Positions 9,977 to 18,492 of a DNA stretch of 38,584 nucleotides are shown here, one piece after another. Every line of letters begins with the position of its first letter. The stretch's first letter is position 1. A program made the translations under genes and the position numbers. Under the pieces are notes generated by a model. That model saw nothing but the letters and a program-made list of their open reading frames with translations, ran no database searches and was not told the DNA's origin. The stretch is from Syntrophobacteraceae bacterium (lineage in GTDB: Bacteria > Desulfobacterota > Syntrophobacteria > Syntrophobacterales > Syntrophobacteraceae), in contig PXBG01000014.1 of the NCBI GenBank assembly GCA_003566995.1, forward strand, positions 1 through 38,584. Reading direction: 5' to 3'.

Positions 9977-11671
9977 TCAGTTGGCCGAAGTGCACCGGAG
10001 CACCTCTTCCACCGAAGTGATTCCCTGCTTGATTTTGAGAACCCCGCTTCTGCGCAAGGTGGTCATGCCCAGCTCCACGGACTTTTTCATGAGCTCGGAC
10101 GAGGACGCTCCCCGGAGCACCAGGTCCCGGACCTCTTCGTACATGGGCATCACCTCGTAAAGGGCCATCCGCCCCCGGTACCCCGTGTTGTTGCAGCCGG
10201 GACAGCCCTTGCCCCGGAAGCACTGGAAAGTTCCCAATTCATCCCCCAGGACCCCCACTTCCAGAAGGGACTCCCGGGGCACCTCCTCCTCCACGCGGCA
10301 GTCGGGGCAAATCCTGCGCACAAGACGCTGAGCCAGCACCAGGTTGAGGGCGGAAGCCACCAGGAAGGACTCCGCTCCCATGTTGAGAAGCCGGTTGACG
10401 GTGCTGGGCGCGTCGTTGGTGTGAAGGGTCGACAAAACGAGGTGGCCCGTGAGCGCCGCCTTCATGGAAATTTCCGCCGTTTCGAAGTCACGGATTTCGC
10501 CCACCATGATGATGTCCGGGTCCTGCCGCAGAAAGGAACGCAAAGCGGCGGCAAAGCTCAGGCCGATGGCATCGTGAATCTGGACCTGGTTGATTCCGAA
10601 GAGGTTGTATTCCACGGGATCTTCCGCAGTGGAAATGTTGCTGACGCTTTTGTTGAGTTCGGACAGGGCGCTGTAGAGGGTGGTCGTTTTGCCGCTCCCC
10701 GTGGGTCCGGTAACAAGGACCATGCCATAGGGCCTGTAAATGGCGTCCATGAAATGCCTGTACTGTGTCTCGTCGAACCCCAGCCTGGTCATGTCCAGCT
10801 GCAGCCCCGACTTGTCGAGGAGTCGAAGGACCACTTTTTCCCCGAAAAGAGTGGGCACCACGGAAACCCGGAAGTCCATCTCCCTTCCCCGCGCCTTGAG
10901 CTTGATGCGCCCATCCTGCGGAAGACGGCGCTCGGCGATGTCCAGGCGGCTCATGATTTTGAGGCGTGAAATGATCGCGTTTTTGTAACTGAGCGGCGGC
11001 CTCATGATCTCATAGAGAACCCCGTCGATTCGAAAGCGCACGCGCATGGCTTTTTCGTAGGGCTCGATGTGAATGTCGCTCACCTGCTTTCGAATGGCGT
11101 CCAGGAGCAGATAGTTCACCAGTTTGACCACGGGAGCCTGTTCCGCCGCCGTTTCCAGGCGCTGAATGTCCAGGTCTTCCGCCTCTTCGCTGAGCGCCAC
11201 CTCCGATGCGTCATTGAAAAGCCCCAGGACCTCGTCGAGATTCCCCCCGTCGGCAAAGTGCTGGCTGATCACTTTCCTGATGCCGCTTTCGGGAGCCACA
11301 TGGACCAGAATGCTCTTGCGTGTGACAAACCGAAGGTCATCGATGACAAAAAGATTTCCCGGATCGGCCATGGCGATGTGGAGCGTGTTGCCGGTGACGC
11401 CGAATGGAATGGCCTGGTATTTGGTGGCTATCTCCACGGGAATGAGATTCACGACCTCCTTGGGAATATCCAGCCTCGCGATGTCCACTTCCGGTGTCCG
11501 GAACTGCCTGGCCAGGAATTCCACGAGCGTCGTTTCACTGAGATAACCCAGCTTGATCAGGATGGTTCCAATGCGCTCACCGCCCTGTTTCTGCTCTTCC
11601 AGGGCACGCGCGAGCTCCTCCGGCTTCACCACCCCGGCCTGAACCAGAAGCTCTCCGATCTTTTTCGCCAC
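9977..11671 (-). CDS. pilB: Type IV pilus assembly ATPase PilB
   Basis: A hexameric cytoplasmic ATPase that powers pilus extension. The N-terminal ~150 residues form an MshEN/GspE-N domain (GELLVQAGVVKPEEL ... IGTILIKLGYL). The motor domain has Walker [12 protein letters not shown], an Asp box region, Walker B DIIMVGEIRDFETA and the His box LSTLHTNDAPST. A tetracysteine zinc motif (CPDC ... CPGC) separates PilB from the retraction ATPase PilT. The start is set at GTG 11671, about nine bases after an AAAGG site; a GTG three codons upstream at 11680 is also possible but abuts that site. First gene of pilBCS, divergent from porA. Confidence 0.95.
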   Translation of the reverse strand: MAKKIGELLVQAGVVKPEELARALEEQKQGGERIGTILIKLGYLSETTLVEFLARQFRTPEVDIARLDIPKEVVNLIPVEIATKYQAIPFGVTGNTLHIAMADPGNLFVIDDLRFVTRKSILVHVAPESGIRKVISQHFADGGNLDEVLGLFNDASEVALSEEAEDLDIQRLETAAEQAPVVKLVNYLLLDAIRKQVSDIHIEPYEKAMRVRFRIDGVLYEIMRPPLSYKNAIISRLKIMSRLDIAERRLPQDGRIKLKARGREMDFRVSVVPTLFGEKVVLRLLDKSGLQLDMTRLGFDETQYRHFMDAIYRPYGMVLVTGPTGSGKTTTLYSALSELNKSVSNISTAEDPVEYNLFGINQVQIHDAIGLSFAAALRSFLRQDPDIIMVGEIRDFETAEISMKAALTGHLVLSTLHTNDAPSTVNRLLNMGAESFLVASALNLVLAQRLVRRICPDCRVEEEVPRESLLEVGVLGDELGTFQCFRGKGCPGCNNTGYRGRMALYEVMPMYEEVRDLVLRGASSSELMKKSVELGMTTLRRSGVLKIKQGITSVEEVLRCTSAN

Positions 11672-12121
11672 AACCTTCACCCTTTACCGTTTTTCTGAAT
11701 TCCCTGAATTTCCTGTGACTGAAACTTCCCCTGCTGCGTGTCCTGCAAGGGCCACAAGGGAAGTTGTGCACCAGCGCCCGCCACTCCCCTGAATGGCGCC
11801 ACTTTATATTCCGTGCCGGACAATCGGTTTCAACATTGTCTATCGGCATCATTGAAATGGAACTCCACTATATTTGTTCCGAAGATTCCGAGCCCGGCTG
11901 TGACGGTTTCCCGGAAAGGCGGACAGGGGCCGAAGAACGCACCATTTTTGTTTGACATCTCCCAGGTGCGCCGTTAATGGATTAGAGTTTGCCAGTCCGG
12001 AGCATAATCGGGCGTGATTGTGATGCTTGATTGCCGGGATGGAAGCTTCCAGGAGCCTTTCCATGACTTCACAGGGTTGATTCTCACAGGGCATTGATTC
12101 GACAGAAAGGATTGCATCGAC
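11672..12121. other. Divergent intergenic region, pilB / porA
   Basis: About 450 bases between divergent operons with no convincing gene. It should hold the promoters of both. For porA (+) there is a perfect TTGACA at 11952-11957 with a weak -10 (TAATGG at 11975-11980, 17-base spacer). For pilB (-) there is TTGAAA at 11828-11833 with ATATAA 18 bases on. I checked for a sigma-54 (-24/-12) site in front of pilB and found none with the required GG-N10-GC core plus flanking match. Confidence 0.4.
11952..11980 (+). promoter_or_regulatory. Candidate promoter of porAB
   Basis: Consensus -35 TTGACA at 11952-11957, 17-base spacer, weak -10 TAATGG at 11975-11980. The leader to the porA start would be about 135 bases. 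Confidence 0.35.
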
Positions 12122-13330
12122 GTGGGACAGACTTTGATAATGACCGGAACTCAGGCTGCTGCCCTGGCCGCCAGGCTCAGCAGAGTTCAAGTGATCGCCG
12201 CTTACCCCATCACTCCCCAGTCCAAGATTCCGGAAGTCCTCTCGGAGTATGTGGAAAGCGGCCAGTTGAAGGCCGAACTGGTGAGGGTGGAAAGCGAGCA
12301 CTCGGCCATGACGGTGTGCATTTCCGCATCCATGGTGGGAGCGAGGGTTTTCACCGCCACGGCCGCCAACGGGTTGGCCTACATGCACGAGCAGCTCCAC
12401 TGGGCTGCGGGAGCACGGCTTCCCATCGTCATGCCCGTCACCAACCGGGGCCTGGGAGCGCCGTGGACCATTCTCAACGACATGCAGGACACCATCGCCC
12501 AGCGGGACACAGGCTGGATGCAGTTTTACTGCATGAACAACCAGGAAGTGCTGGACCAGACCATTTTGGGCTACAAAATCGCCGAACAGCTGCTCATCCC
12601 GGTCATGATATGCTTCGATGGATTCAGGCTCTCACACACGGTCATGCCCGTGGAAACCCTCACGGAAAAGGAGGTGGACGGTTTCCTGCCTCCCTACAAG
12701 ACCCCCTACAAAATCGACCCTCAAAACCCCGTGAACATGAACCCTGTGGTGCTCACAGACCCCATTCCCGATCCTCATGGGGAGCTTTGCCCCAGCTACA
12801 TGGGATTTCGCCACCGCCTGCAGGAAACCTTTGAAAACGCCTGGCCCACCATTCAGGCAGCCACCAGGGAGTTCACTCAATTGACCGGGCGCTCCTATGA
12901 GGACTGCCTCTACCGGTACCAGGCCGACGATGCCGAAATGCTCTTCGTGACCATGGGTTCTCTTTCCAGCGAAGCCACGGAAGCGGTGGATGCCTTGCGG
13001 GCCGGGGGGACCAGGGCGGGAGTCATCGGCCTGCGCGTCTTCCGCCCCTTCCCCGCCGCCACACTCGCCCAGGCTGTTTCCAGGGCAAAAATCCTCCTGG
13101 TGGTGGAAAAAGCCATCAGCTACGGCTACGAGGGAGCTTTGAACACGGAACTCAAAGCGGCCCTGTTCCACGAAAACGGGAATCGCCCCGCCATTTTCAA
13201 CACCATCGTGGGACTGGGAGGCAAAGACGTCAAACCCAAAGACCTGGAACAGATCGCCCGGGAGTCAGCTCAGGAGGCATCGAAGGGCACAGTCCAGACT
13301 CACCCCAGGTGGTTTGGATACGGGATTTAG
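12122..13330 (+). CDS. porA: 2-oxoacid:ferredoxin oxidoreductase alpha subunit (PorA-like)
   Basis: A 402-residue alpha subunit of the pyruvate/2-oxoacid:ferredoxin oxidoreductase family, which interconverts a 2-oxoacid plus CoA with acyl-CoA, CO2 and reduced ferredoxin. Seen: AAYPITPQSKIPE near residue 30, the conserved VRVESEHSA motif, TATAANGLAYMHEQLHWAAG, and the domain II region GVIGLRVFRPFP. The length is that of a plain alpha subunit; no gamma domain is fused. GTG start at 12122 with AAAGG eleven bases upstream; an ATG six codons later is an alternative, but family members carry residues ahead of the MTG motif. Followed by porB after 37 bases. Whether pyruvate or another 2-oxoacid is the substrate cannot be decided here. 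Confidence 0.9.
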   Translation: MGQTLIMTGTQAAALAARLSRVQVIAAYPITPQSKIPEVLSEYVESGQLKAELVRVESEHSAMTVCISASMVGARVFTATAANGLAYMHEQLHWAAGARLPIVMPVTNRGLGAPWTILNDMQDTIAQRDTGWMQFYCMNNQEVLDQTILGYKIAEQLLIPVMICFDGFRLSHTVMPVETLTEKEVDGFLPPYKTPYKIDPQNPVNMNPVVLTDPIPDPHGELCPSYMGFRHRLQETFENAWPTIQAATREFTQLTGRSYEDCLYRYQADDAEMLFVTMGSLSSEATEAVDALRAGGTRAGVIGLRVFRPFPAATLAQAVSRAKILLVVEKAISYGYEGALNTELKAALFHENGNRPAIFNTIVGLGGKDVKPKDLEQIARESAQEASKGTVQTHPRWFGYGI

Positions 13331-13367
13331 GGTCAAGGACCGCACACAGAGAAGGAAAGAGGAAAAG

Positions 13368-14264
13368 ATGTCGACGGCCATACTGGATCTGCCAGAAAAA
13401 GAATACATCATGCCCGGAACCCGAACCTGCGCGGGATGCGGATTGCCCATCGCCTACCGCTTCATGCTCAAGGCTCTCGGTCCCAACACCATCATGACCC
13501 ACCCCGCCTGCTGCCTGACCATTCTCCACGGCATGTACCCCAAGACCCCCGTGGGAATCAACGCGGTCAACAACACCTTTGCGAGCACGGCGGCTTCGGC
13601 GGCGGGCCTCGCCGCAGGATTCAAGGCCACGGGACAGGATTTCACCGTTCTCGCCATGGCGGGAGACGGGGGAACCTTCGACATGGGCATTCAGGCTCTC
13701 AGCGGCGCAGCCGAAAGGGAAACGGACTTCATCTACGTGTGCTACGACAATGAAGCCTACATGAACACGGGCGTGCAGCGATCCAGCGCCACCCCCGCAG
13801 GCGCCATGACCACCACGACCTCCGTCGTTCCCAAGGAGCAGTCCAAGAAGGACTTCATCCAGATCATGGAAGCGCACCACCCCGCCTACCTGGCGACCAC
13901 CTGCTCCTCCTACCCGGGGGACGTGTACAACAAGTTCGCCAAGGCCAGGAACATCAAGGGCACCCGCTTCATTCACCTGGCCATTCCCTGTCCCACGGGA
14001 TGGGGGTTTCACACCAGAGACACGGTGAAAATCGGGCGCCTGGCCGTGGAGAGCGCTATCATCGTGCTCTACGAAGTGGAAAAGGGAGAAGTGCGATTGA
14101 CGGGAAAAAGTCTGAGCATGGCCAAAAGCGGGCGCAGGAAACCCGTGGATGAGTACCTGAACATGCAGGGGCGTTTCAGAAAGATGACTTCCGCACAAGT
14201 GGAAGAATTTCAGAAACAAACGGACAAACATTGGGAAGAGCTTCTCAGAAGGGCCGGTTTCTGA
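13368..14264 (+). CDS. porB: 2-oxoacid:ferredoxin oxidoreductase beta subunit (PorB-like)
   Basis: A 298-residue thiamine-diphosphate-binding beta subunit. The TPP/Mg motif is AMAGDGGTFDMG (GDGGT at 99-103) followed by YDNEAYMNTGVQRS, the metal- and substrate-side segment of the POR family. Cysteines at 21, 24, 48/49 and in ATTCSSYPGD near 186 are placed as in PorB proteins that hold a proximal 4Fe-4S cluster. Start ATG 13368 has a purine-rich GGAAAGAGGAAAAG stretch in front; the frame is open 18 codons further upstream, overlapping porA, without similarity. No gamma subunit or delta ferredoxin gene adjoins the pair; they must be encoded elsewhere or replaced by another electron carrier. Confidence 0.92.
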   Translation: MSTAILDLPEKEYIMPGTRTCAGCGLPIAYRFMLKALGPNTIMTHPACCLTILHGMYPKTPVGINAVNNTFASTAASAAGLAAGFKATGQDFTVLAMAGDGGTFDMGIQALSGAAERETDFIYVCYDNEAYMNTGVQRSSATPAGAMTTTTSVVPKEQSKKDFIQIMEAHHPAYLATTCSSYPGDVYNKFAKARNIKGTRFIHLAIPCPTGWGFHTRDTVKIGRLAVESAIIVLYEVEKGEVRLTGKSLSMAKSGRRKPVDEYLNMQGRFRKMTSAQVEEFQKQTDKHWEELLRRAGF

Positions 14265-14296
14265 GGGAGAGCTTTTCTGCACAATTGGGAAAGAAG

Positions 14297-14326
14297 GGGT
14301 GCGAAGCCAGGCTTCGCGCCCTTTTT
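14297..14326 (+). terminator. Rho-independent terminator of porAB
   Basis: An 11-bp stem (14297-14307 with 14311-14321, one G-T pair), three-base loop and TTTTT. It lies between convergent porB and fabH and has A/T runs on both sides, so it may serve both directions. Confidence 0.9.
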
Positions 14327-14334
14327 GAGTGAAA

Positions 14335-15330
14335 TCACCACCAGCGCAGCAAAACGCTTCCCCACGTGAACCCCGCTCCAAAAGCGGACATGACCAGGTA
14401 ATCCCCTCTCTTCACCCGCTTCTGCTCCACAAGGGCGTCATACAGGCACAGGGGAATGGTTCCCGCCGTGGTGTTGGCATAACGTTCCACGTTGACGATC
14501 ACTCTGTCCATTCCTATGTTCATTCTTTGAGCACAGGCATCGATGATGCGCAAGTTGGCCTGGTGGGGAAGGAACAGGGCCACGTCATCGCCCCTCAGGC
14601 CATTCCTCTCGAGTATGGCGCTGGACACATTGGCCATCTCCTTCACGGCATACTTGAACACCTGGCTTCCCTGCTGGCGCACGAAGTGCTCCCGGTTCCG
14701 CACGGACTCCACCGTGGGGGGCCTCAAACTCCCCCCGGCCTTCAGACACAAAAGGTCTCCTCCGCCGCCGTCCGTGTGGTGAATGGAATCCAGAATGCCA
14801 TGATCCGGGTCGGGACAGGGCTCCAGAAGCACCGCGCCGGCCCCGTCTCCAAAGAGAATGCACGTGTTCCGGTCCTGGTAGTCCATGATGCTGCTCATGA
14901 CATCGCTGCCGATGACCAGGATCTTCCCGTGCCTCCCCGATTCAATCATCTGGGCAGCTGTGGTGAGGGCGAAGATGAACCCCGAACACCCCGCTGAAAG
15001 GTCGAAACCCCATGCCCTGGAGGCCCCCAGTTCCTTTTCCACCAGGCAGGCGGTGGCGGGAAAGGGCATGTCCGGAGTCACGGTGCCCACAATGATGACC
15101 TCGATCTCTTCCGGGGAAACATTGGCCCGTTCCAGGCATTCCCGTGCCGCCCGCACGGCCATGTATGAGTTGCCCAGGCCCGGTTCCAGTATGCGGCGCT
15201 CGCGGATTCCCGTGCGCGTCATGATCCATTCGCTGGTGGTGTCCACCATTTTCTCCAGGTCTTCGTTGGTGAGCCTTCTTTCGGGAAGAAAGCGCCCCAC
15301 CGACCTGATGTAAGCCCTGTGACCGCCCAT
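14335..15330 (-). CDS. fabH: 3-oxoacyl-ACP synthase III (FabH family)
   Basis: A 331-residue condensing enzyme that starts fatty acid synthesis by joining acetyl-CoA, or another acyl-CoA starter, with malonyl-ACP. The catalytic triad is complete: Cys115 in LSAGCSGF, His256 in LPHQANLRI and Asn286 in ERYANTTAGTIP. The EWIMTRTGIRERR and FGDGAGAVLLE motifs also fit. It is not accompanied by fabD, fabG, acpP or fabF, so it could be a second FabH or one with a special starter. It follows the SDR gene by about 20 bases (SDR stop 15351, fabH start 15330), which suggests joint transcription. Confidence 0.93.
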   Translation of the reverse strand: MGGHRAYIRSVGRFLPERRLTNEDLEKMVDTTSEWIMTRTGIRERRILEPGLGNSYMAVRAARECLERANVSPEEIEVIIVGTVTPDMPFPATACLVEKELGASRAWGFDLSAGCSGFIFALTTAAQMIESGRHGKILVIGSDVMSSIMDYQDRNTCILFGDGAGAVLLEPCPDPDHGILDSIHHTDGGGGDLLCLKAGGSLRPPTVESVRNREHFVRQQGSQVFKYAVKEMANVSSAILERNGLRGDDVALFLPHQANLRIIDACAQRMNIGMDRVIVNVERYANTTAGTIPLCLYDALVEQKRVKRGDYLVMSAFGAGFTWGSVLLRWW

Positions 15331-15350
15331 GTCCTGTCCACCTTTTCCTG

Positions 15351-16142
15351 CTACATCACACCCTTGTACCAGCCGCCGTCAATCTGGATGGACGCCCCCG
15401 TGATGTACCCCGCCTTCTCGGACGCAAGGAAAGTGACCAGGGCAGCAAATTCCTCCACCGTTCCAAGGCGCTTCATGGGAATGGAAGACTCCCACCTTTT
15501 GATGATTTCCCGGGATGTGGTGCCTTCCTTTTGGGCTACGGCCTCCGCCAGTGACCGCACCCGATCCGTCATGGTGTACCCGGGGCACACATTGTTCACC
15601 GTGATGTTGTGCGTGGCCAGTTCATTGGAAAGGCTTTTGGCCAGGCCCACGACCCCGGCACGCACCGTGTTGGAGAGAATGAGCCCGTCGATGGGCTGCT
15701 TGACCGAGATGGACGTCATGTTGATCACCCGTCCCCACCCCTTTTCCATCATGGCCGGAACAGCCTCACGGGTCATGACGATGGTGCTCATGAGGTTCAG
15801 GTTCACTCCCTGCAGCCACATGTCGTCGTCGATCTCGAGAAAAGTCTTGGATGGAGGGCCTCCCGCATTGTTCACGAGCACATCCACGGTCCCGAAGTGC
15901 TCGATCCCTTTCCTCACGAAATTCCTGGCCTGCTCCGCATCGCTCACGTCGGCGGGAACCCCTATGACCTCGGCACCGGTGGCCGTGCGCAGTTCTTCCA
16001 CCGCCTTGGGCAGTTCGGGATCATCCAGGGCGCAAATGGCCACCTTCGCCCCCTCACGGCACATCTCCAGGCTCACGGCCTTGCCCAGCCCCTGGCTTCC
16101 ACCAGCCACCAGCGCCACCTTACCCTTCAATCCAAGATCCAT
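15351..16142 (-). CDS. Short-chain dehydrogenase/reductase with altered active site
   Basis: A 263-residue Rossmann-fold protein of the FabG-like SDR group. The cofactor motif GGSQGLG (14-20) and the NNAGG motif (91-95) are present, and the C-terminus has the usual DGGW end. The catalytic tetrad is not: counting from Ser144 in NMTSIS, the Tyr position (13 residues on) is Ser157 and the Lys position is Arg161, in SNTVRAGVVGLAKSL. From memory a divergent SDR branch with SNxxRAG in this place exists, so this is probably a family trait and not a sequencing error, but reductase activity should not be assumed. The start is the ATG at 16142 with a near-perfect AAGGAGAGG site; an upstream ATG at 16181 has none. 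It lies between trmN6 and fabH. Confidence 0.85.
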   Translation of the reverse strand: MDLGLKGKVALVAGGSQGLGKAVSLEMCREGAKVAICALDDPELPKAVEELRTATGAEVIGVPADVSDAEQARNFVRKGIEHFGTVDVLVNNAGGPPSKTFLEIDDDMWLQGVNLNLMSTIVMTREAVPAMMEKGWGRVINMTSISVKQPIDGLILSNTVRAGVVGLAKSLSNELATHNITVNNVCPGYTMTDRVRSLAEAVAQKEGTTSREIIKRWESSIPMKRLGTVEEFAALVTFLASEKAGYITGASIQIDGGWYKGVM

Positions 16143-16183
16143 TTCCTCTCCTTGTTTTTCAGTGATTTCAGCTTTTGCCATCT

Positions 16184-16936
16184 TCAGCCACGGGAAGGGG
16201 GCAGCCTCTCCTCGTACAGCTGCTGCATTTCATGGGTGTGGGCACCCTTTTCATCGTAAATGAAAAAGGGGGGCTTCACCTTCAGTTCCTCACCCCCGCC
16301 CTTCCGGCATTCCACATGAACCAGCCGCCCTGTGCCCGAAGGGTCGCTGTGGATCATGGTGAGTTCCTTGGGGGCGAATCCATGCTCCTCCGCGGACACC
16401 ACCAGGTGGACCAGGCGCACGGCAGGGTAAATGAGGGCCACCCGGCCTCCCACAGGGAGAAGGTGCCTGGCCGCGGCAAACACCTCCCGGACGGAACCCG
16501 TGATTTCATGGCGGGCCCGGGCCTTTTGCCCATGGGGATTCATCCTTCCTGCCTGAAGGCGGCGATAGGGGGGATTGGCCACAAGAAGGTCAAAGCTCCC
16601 GGAGGGGTAATGGGCTGAAACGCGACGATAGTCCATGGCATCTATTTTCACATGATTTTCAAGACCGTTTTCCGCCACATTCCACCTGGCCAGCCCCGCC
16701 AGTTCCTCCTGAAGTTCAAGGCCCACGATCTGGCGGGCCTGGCCCCGGTGAGCGAAAACGATGGCCACCACTCCGCAGCCCGTTCCAAGGTCCATGACCC
16801 TGTCGCCGGCCTCCACACGGGTGAGTCCCGCCAGCAGGATGGCATCGAGGGAGAAACGGTATCCCTCTTTGGGCTGACGCAGGATCACACGGCCGTTGAA
16901 GAGGGAATCAACGGTCAAGGATGCCGTTCGTGCCAT
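16184..16936 (-). CDS. tRNA1(Val) adenine-37 N6-methyltransferase family protein
   Basis: A 250-residue SAM-dependent methyltransferase of the TrmN6/YfiC type. The SAM-binding motif I is MDLGTGCGVVAIVFAHRG (about residues 48-65), the acidic motif II follows in VGLELQEELA, and the catalytic NPPY motif is VANPPYRRL at about 119-127, diagnostic of amino-group N-methyltransferases acting on adenine in RNA or DNA. The segment before motif I (FNGRVILRQPKEGYRFSLDAILLAG) is typical of the TrmN6 group, which modifies A37 of tRNA1-Val. The start ATG at 16936 shares one base with the stop of the DUF1015 gene (TGATG), so the two are translationally coupled. Confidence 0.85.
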   Translation of the reverse strand: MARTASLTVDSLFNGRVILRQPKEGYRFSLDAILLAGLTRVEAGDRVMDLGTGCGVVAIVFAHRGQARQIVGLELQEELAGLARWNVAENGLENHVKIDAMDYRRVSAHYPSGSFDLLVANPPYRRLQAGRMNPHGQKARARHEITGSVREVFAAARHLLPVGGRVALIYPAVRLVHLVVSAEEHGFAPKELTMIHSDPSGTGRLVHVECRKGGGEELKVKPPFFIYDEKGAHTHEMQQLYEERLPPSRG

Positions 16937-18282
16937 CAGAGAACCGCTTCCTCCTCCTGCAAAAGAGGACGGATGACCAGCCCGCTGCCCACCTTGGGAT
17001 AAAAATAAGTGGATTTGTGAGGCATGATGAGTCCCGCCTCCGCCACTCTCTGCACCTGGTCGATGCGCGTGGGGTTGATGAAAAAGCCTAGGTCATAGAC
17101 ACCTCTTTTGACTTTATCCAGGGCATCTTCAAAGTCATGCTTGAAGTGTATGTTGTGCTCATTGGCCAGGAAAGACTCGGAGAGCCCCATGATGTGCTTG
17201 AGCAAAACCTGGTCGAGGATCACCACGTCGAGGGATCTCAGCTGGGAGGACACGCCCGCGCGGGCCAGAAAACCGTCGATGGACTCCCTTTTGGACCGGA
17301 GAATGTGAAATGAGTCAGAGGCTGCGCTGAGAAGCCCGATGACCGTCTCCTCCCCATGGGCACCCTCGCTCAACCGCCTTTCCCACTCTTCCTGAACTCC
17401 CTCCTGAACCCCATAGGTGGAAATTGTGAAAAAATCACGGGCCTTGTGCAAAGCCTCTTCCGGATTGGGGTTCCCGAGATTTTTCAGCATGCGGTGCGTG
17501 GGAAGAATGGTCAAGCCTTCCTGGTTCATGTTGGACAGATAGACCATGATGAATTCAAAAGATGCGTTGGGGCCCGCATGAGGATGCTCGCGCCGCTGGA
17601 GATTTCTGAAGTTGATGGCCGTTTCGTAACGGTGGTGCCCGTCGGCGATGAAGAGGGTCTTGTCCTGCATTCGGTCCTTCACCTGTTTCAGCAGCGCCGT
17701 GTCCTGGACCAGCCACACCCTGTGCTCCATGCCCTTTTCGTCCTGGAAGGCAACCGCGGGATCCCCCCTCTTTCCCTCCCTCAGGAAATGGTCCACTTCC
17801 TGCCCGGGATCCCCGTAAAGGGCAAACACGGGGCTGAGGTTGGCCCGGCAGACGTTCATGAGCGCCAGGCGCTCATCCTTCACCGCCTGAAAGGTCTTTT
17901 CATGAGGCCGGACATTTCCCGAACTGAAATCCTCCAGGCGCAGGGCGCAAATGAAGCCGCGCCGTGTCTGGCGCTCCTTCCCGGGAAGATCGTAGTCCAG
18001 TTCATAGTAATAGACCGAGGGTGTCTCATCCCTGAGCAGAATGCCCTCCTCCCGCCATTGCTGAAGGTTCCGGGCCGCACGCCGGTGAGCGTTTTCCTCT
18101 TGGGAGTCCCGGTCCATTTTCATCCCCAGCTCCAGCCGAACCATGTTGAAGGGGCTCAATTCATGAAACCGTTCCTGCTCCTCGGGCGATATGACGTCAT
18201 AAGGAGGAATCACGACCTTGCTGAGGTCAGGAATTCTGTTCATATTGTATCGCAATCCCCGGAATGGAGCGATTTCTGCCAT
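16936..18282 (-). CDS. DUF1015 family protein
   Basis: A 448-residue soluble protein of the DUF1015 family, function not established. Family hallmarks are the N-terminal PFRGLRYN and VVIPPYDVISPEEQ, the segment FICALRLEDFSSGNVRPHEKTF, the strongly conserved IADGHHRYETAINF near residue 215 (two His that look like a metal or phosphate site) and the ending LIMPHKSTYFYPKVGSGLV. No signal peptide or membrane segment is seen. It heads a tight group with the tRNA methyltransferase, the SDR and fabH. The ATG at 18282 has an AAGGA site ten bases before it. The 210 bases upstream, to the DUF434 gene, hold no clear promoter. Confidence 0.9.
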   Translation of the reverse strand: MAEIAPFRGLRYNMNRIPDLSKVVIPPYDVISPEEQERFHELSPFNMVRLELGMKMDRDSQEENAHRRAARNLQQWREEGILLRDETPSVYYYELDYDLPGKERQTRRGFICALRLEDFSSGNVRPHEKTFQAVKDERLALMNVCRANLSPVFALYGDPGQEVDHFLREGKRGDPAVAFQDEKGMEHRVWLVQDTALLKQVKDRMQDKTLFIADGHHRYETAINFRNLQRREHPHAGPNASFEFIMVYLSNMNQEGLTILPTHRMLKNLGNPNPEEALHKARDFFTISTYGVQEGVQEEWERRLSEGAHGEETVIGLLSAASDSFHILRSKRESIDGFLARAGVSSQLRSLDVVILDQVLLKHIMGLSESFLANEHNIHFKHDFEDALDKVKRGVYDLGFFINPTRIDQVQRVAEAGLIMPHKSTYFYPKVGSGLVIRPLLQEEEAVL

Positions 18283-18492
18283 GGTCTGGTAATCCTTTCA
18301 CATCTCTGTTTTTGTCAGGGGCAACTGACGGCTCAGCCCAACCTATTGATATGAGTGTATGTAGTGGGGTTTCCTTAGCTAGCACAGCTTGTGCCTTTTG
18401 ACAAGAAAACAAGAGGCGGGAATCCAGCCTTTGCAGGATCTTCCGGCCCACCGTCTTCGCGGGCGTGCGGGAACAGGACAACACCCAATCCT

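Noticed and set aside
11681-12000. Sigma-54 promoter in front of pilB
   Set aside because: Several GG and GC pairs occur but none with the exact ten-base spacing plus the TGGCAC/TTGC flanks.
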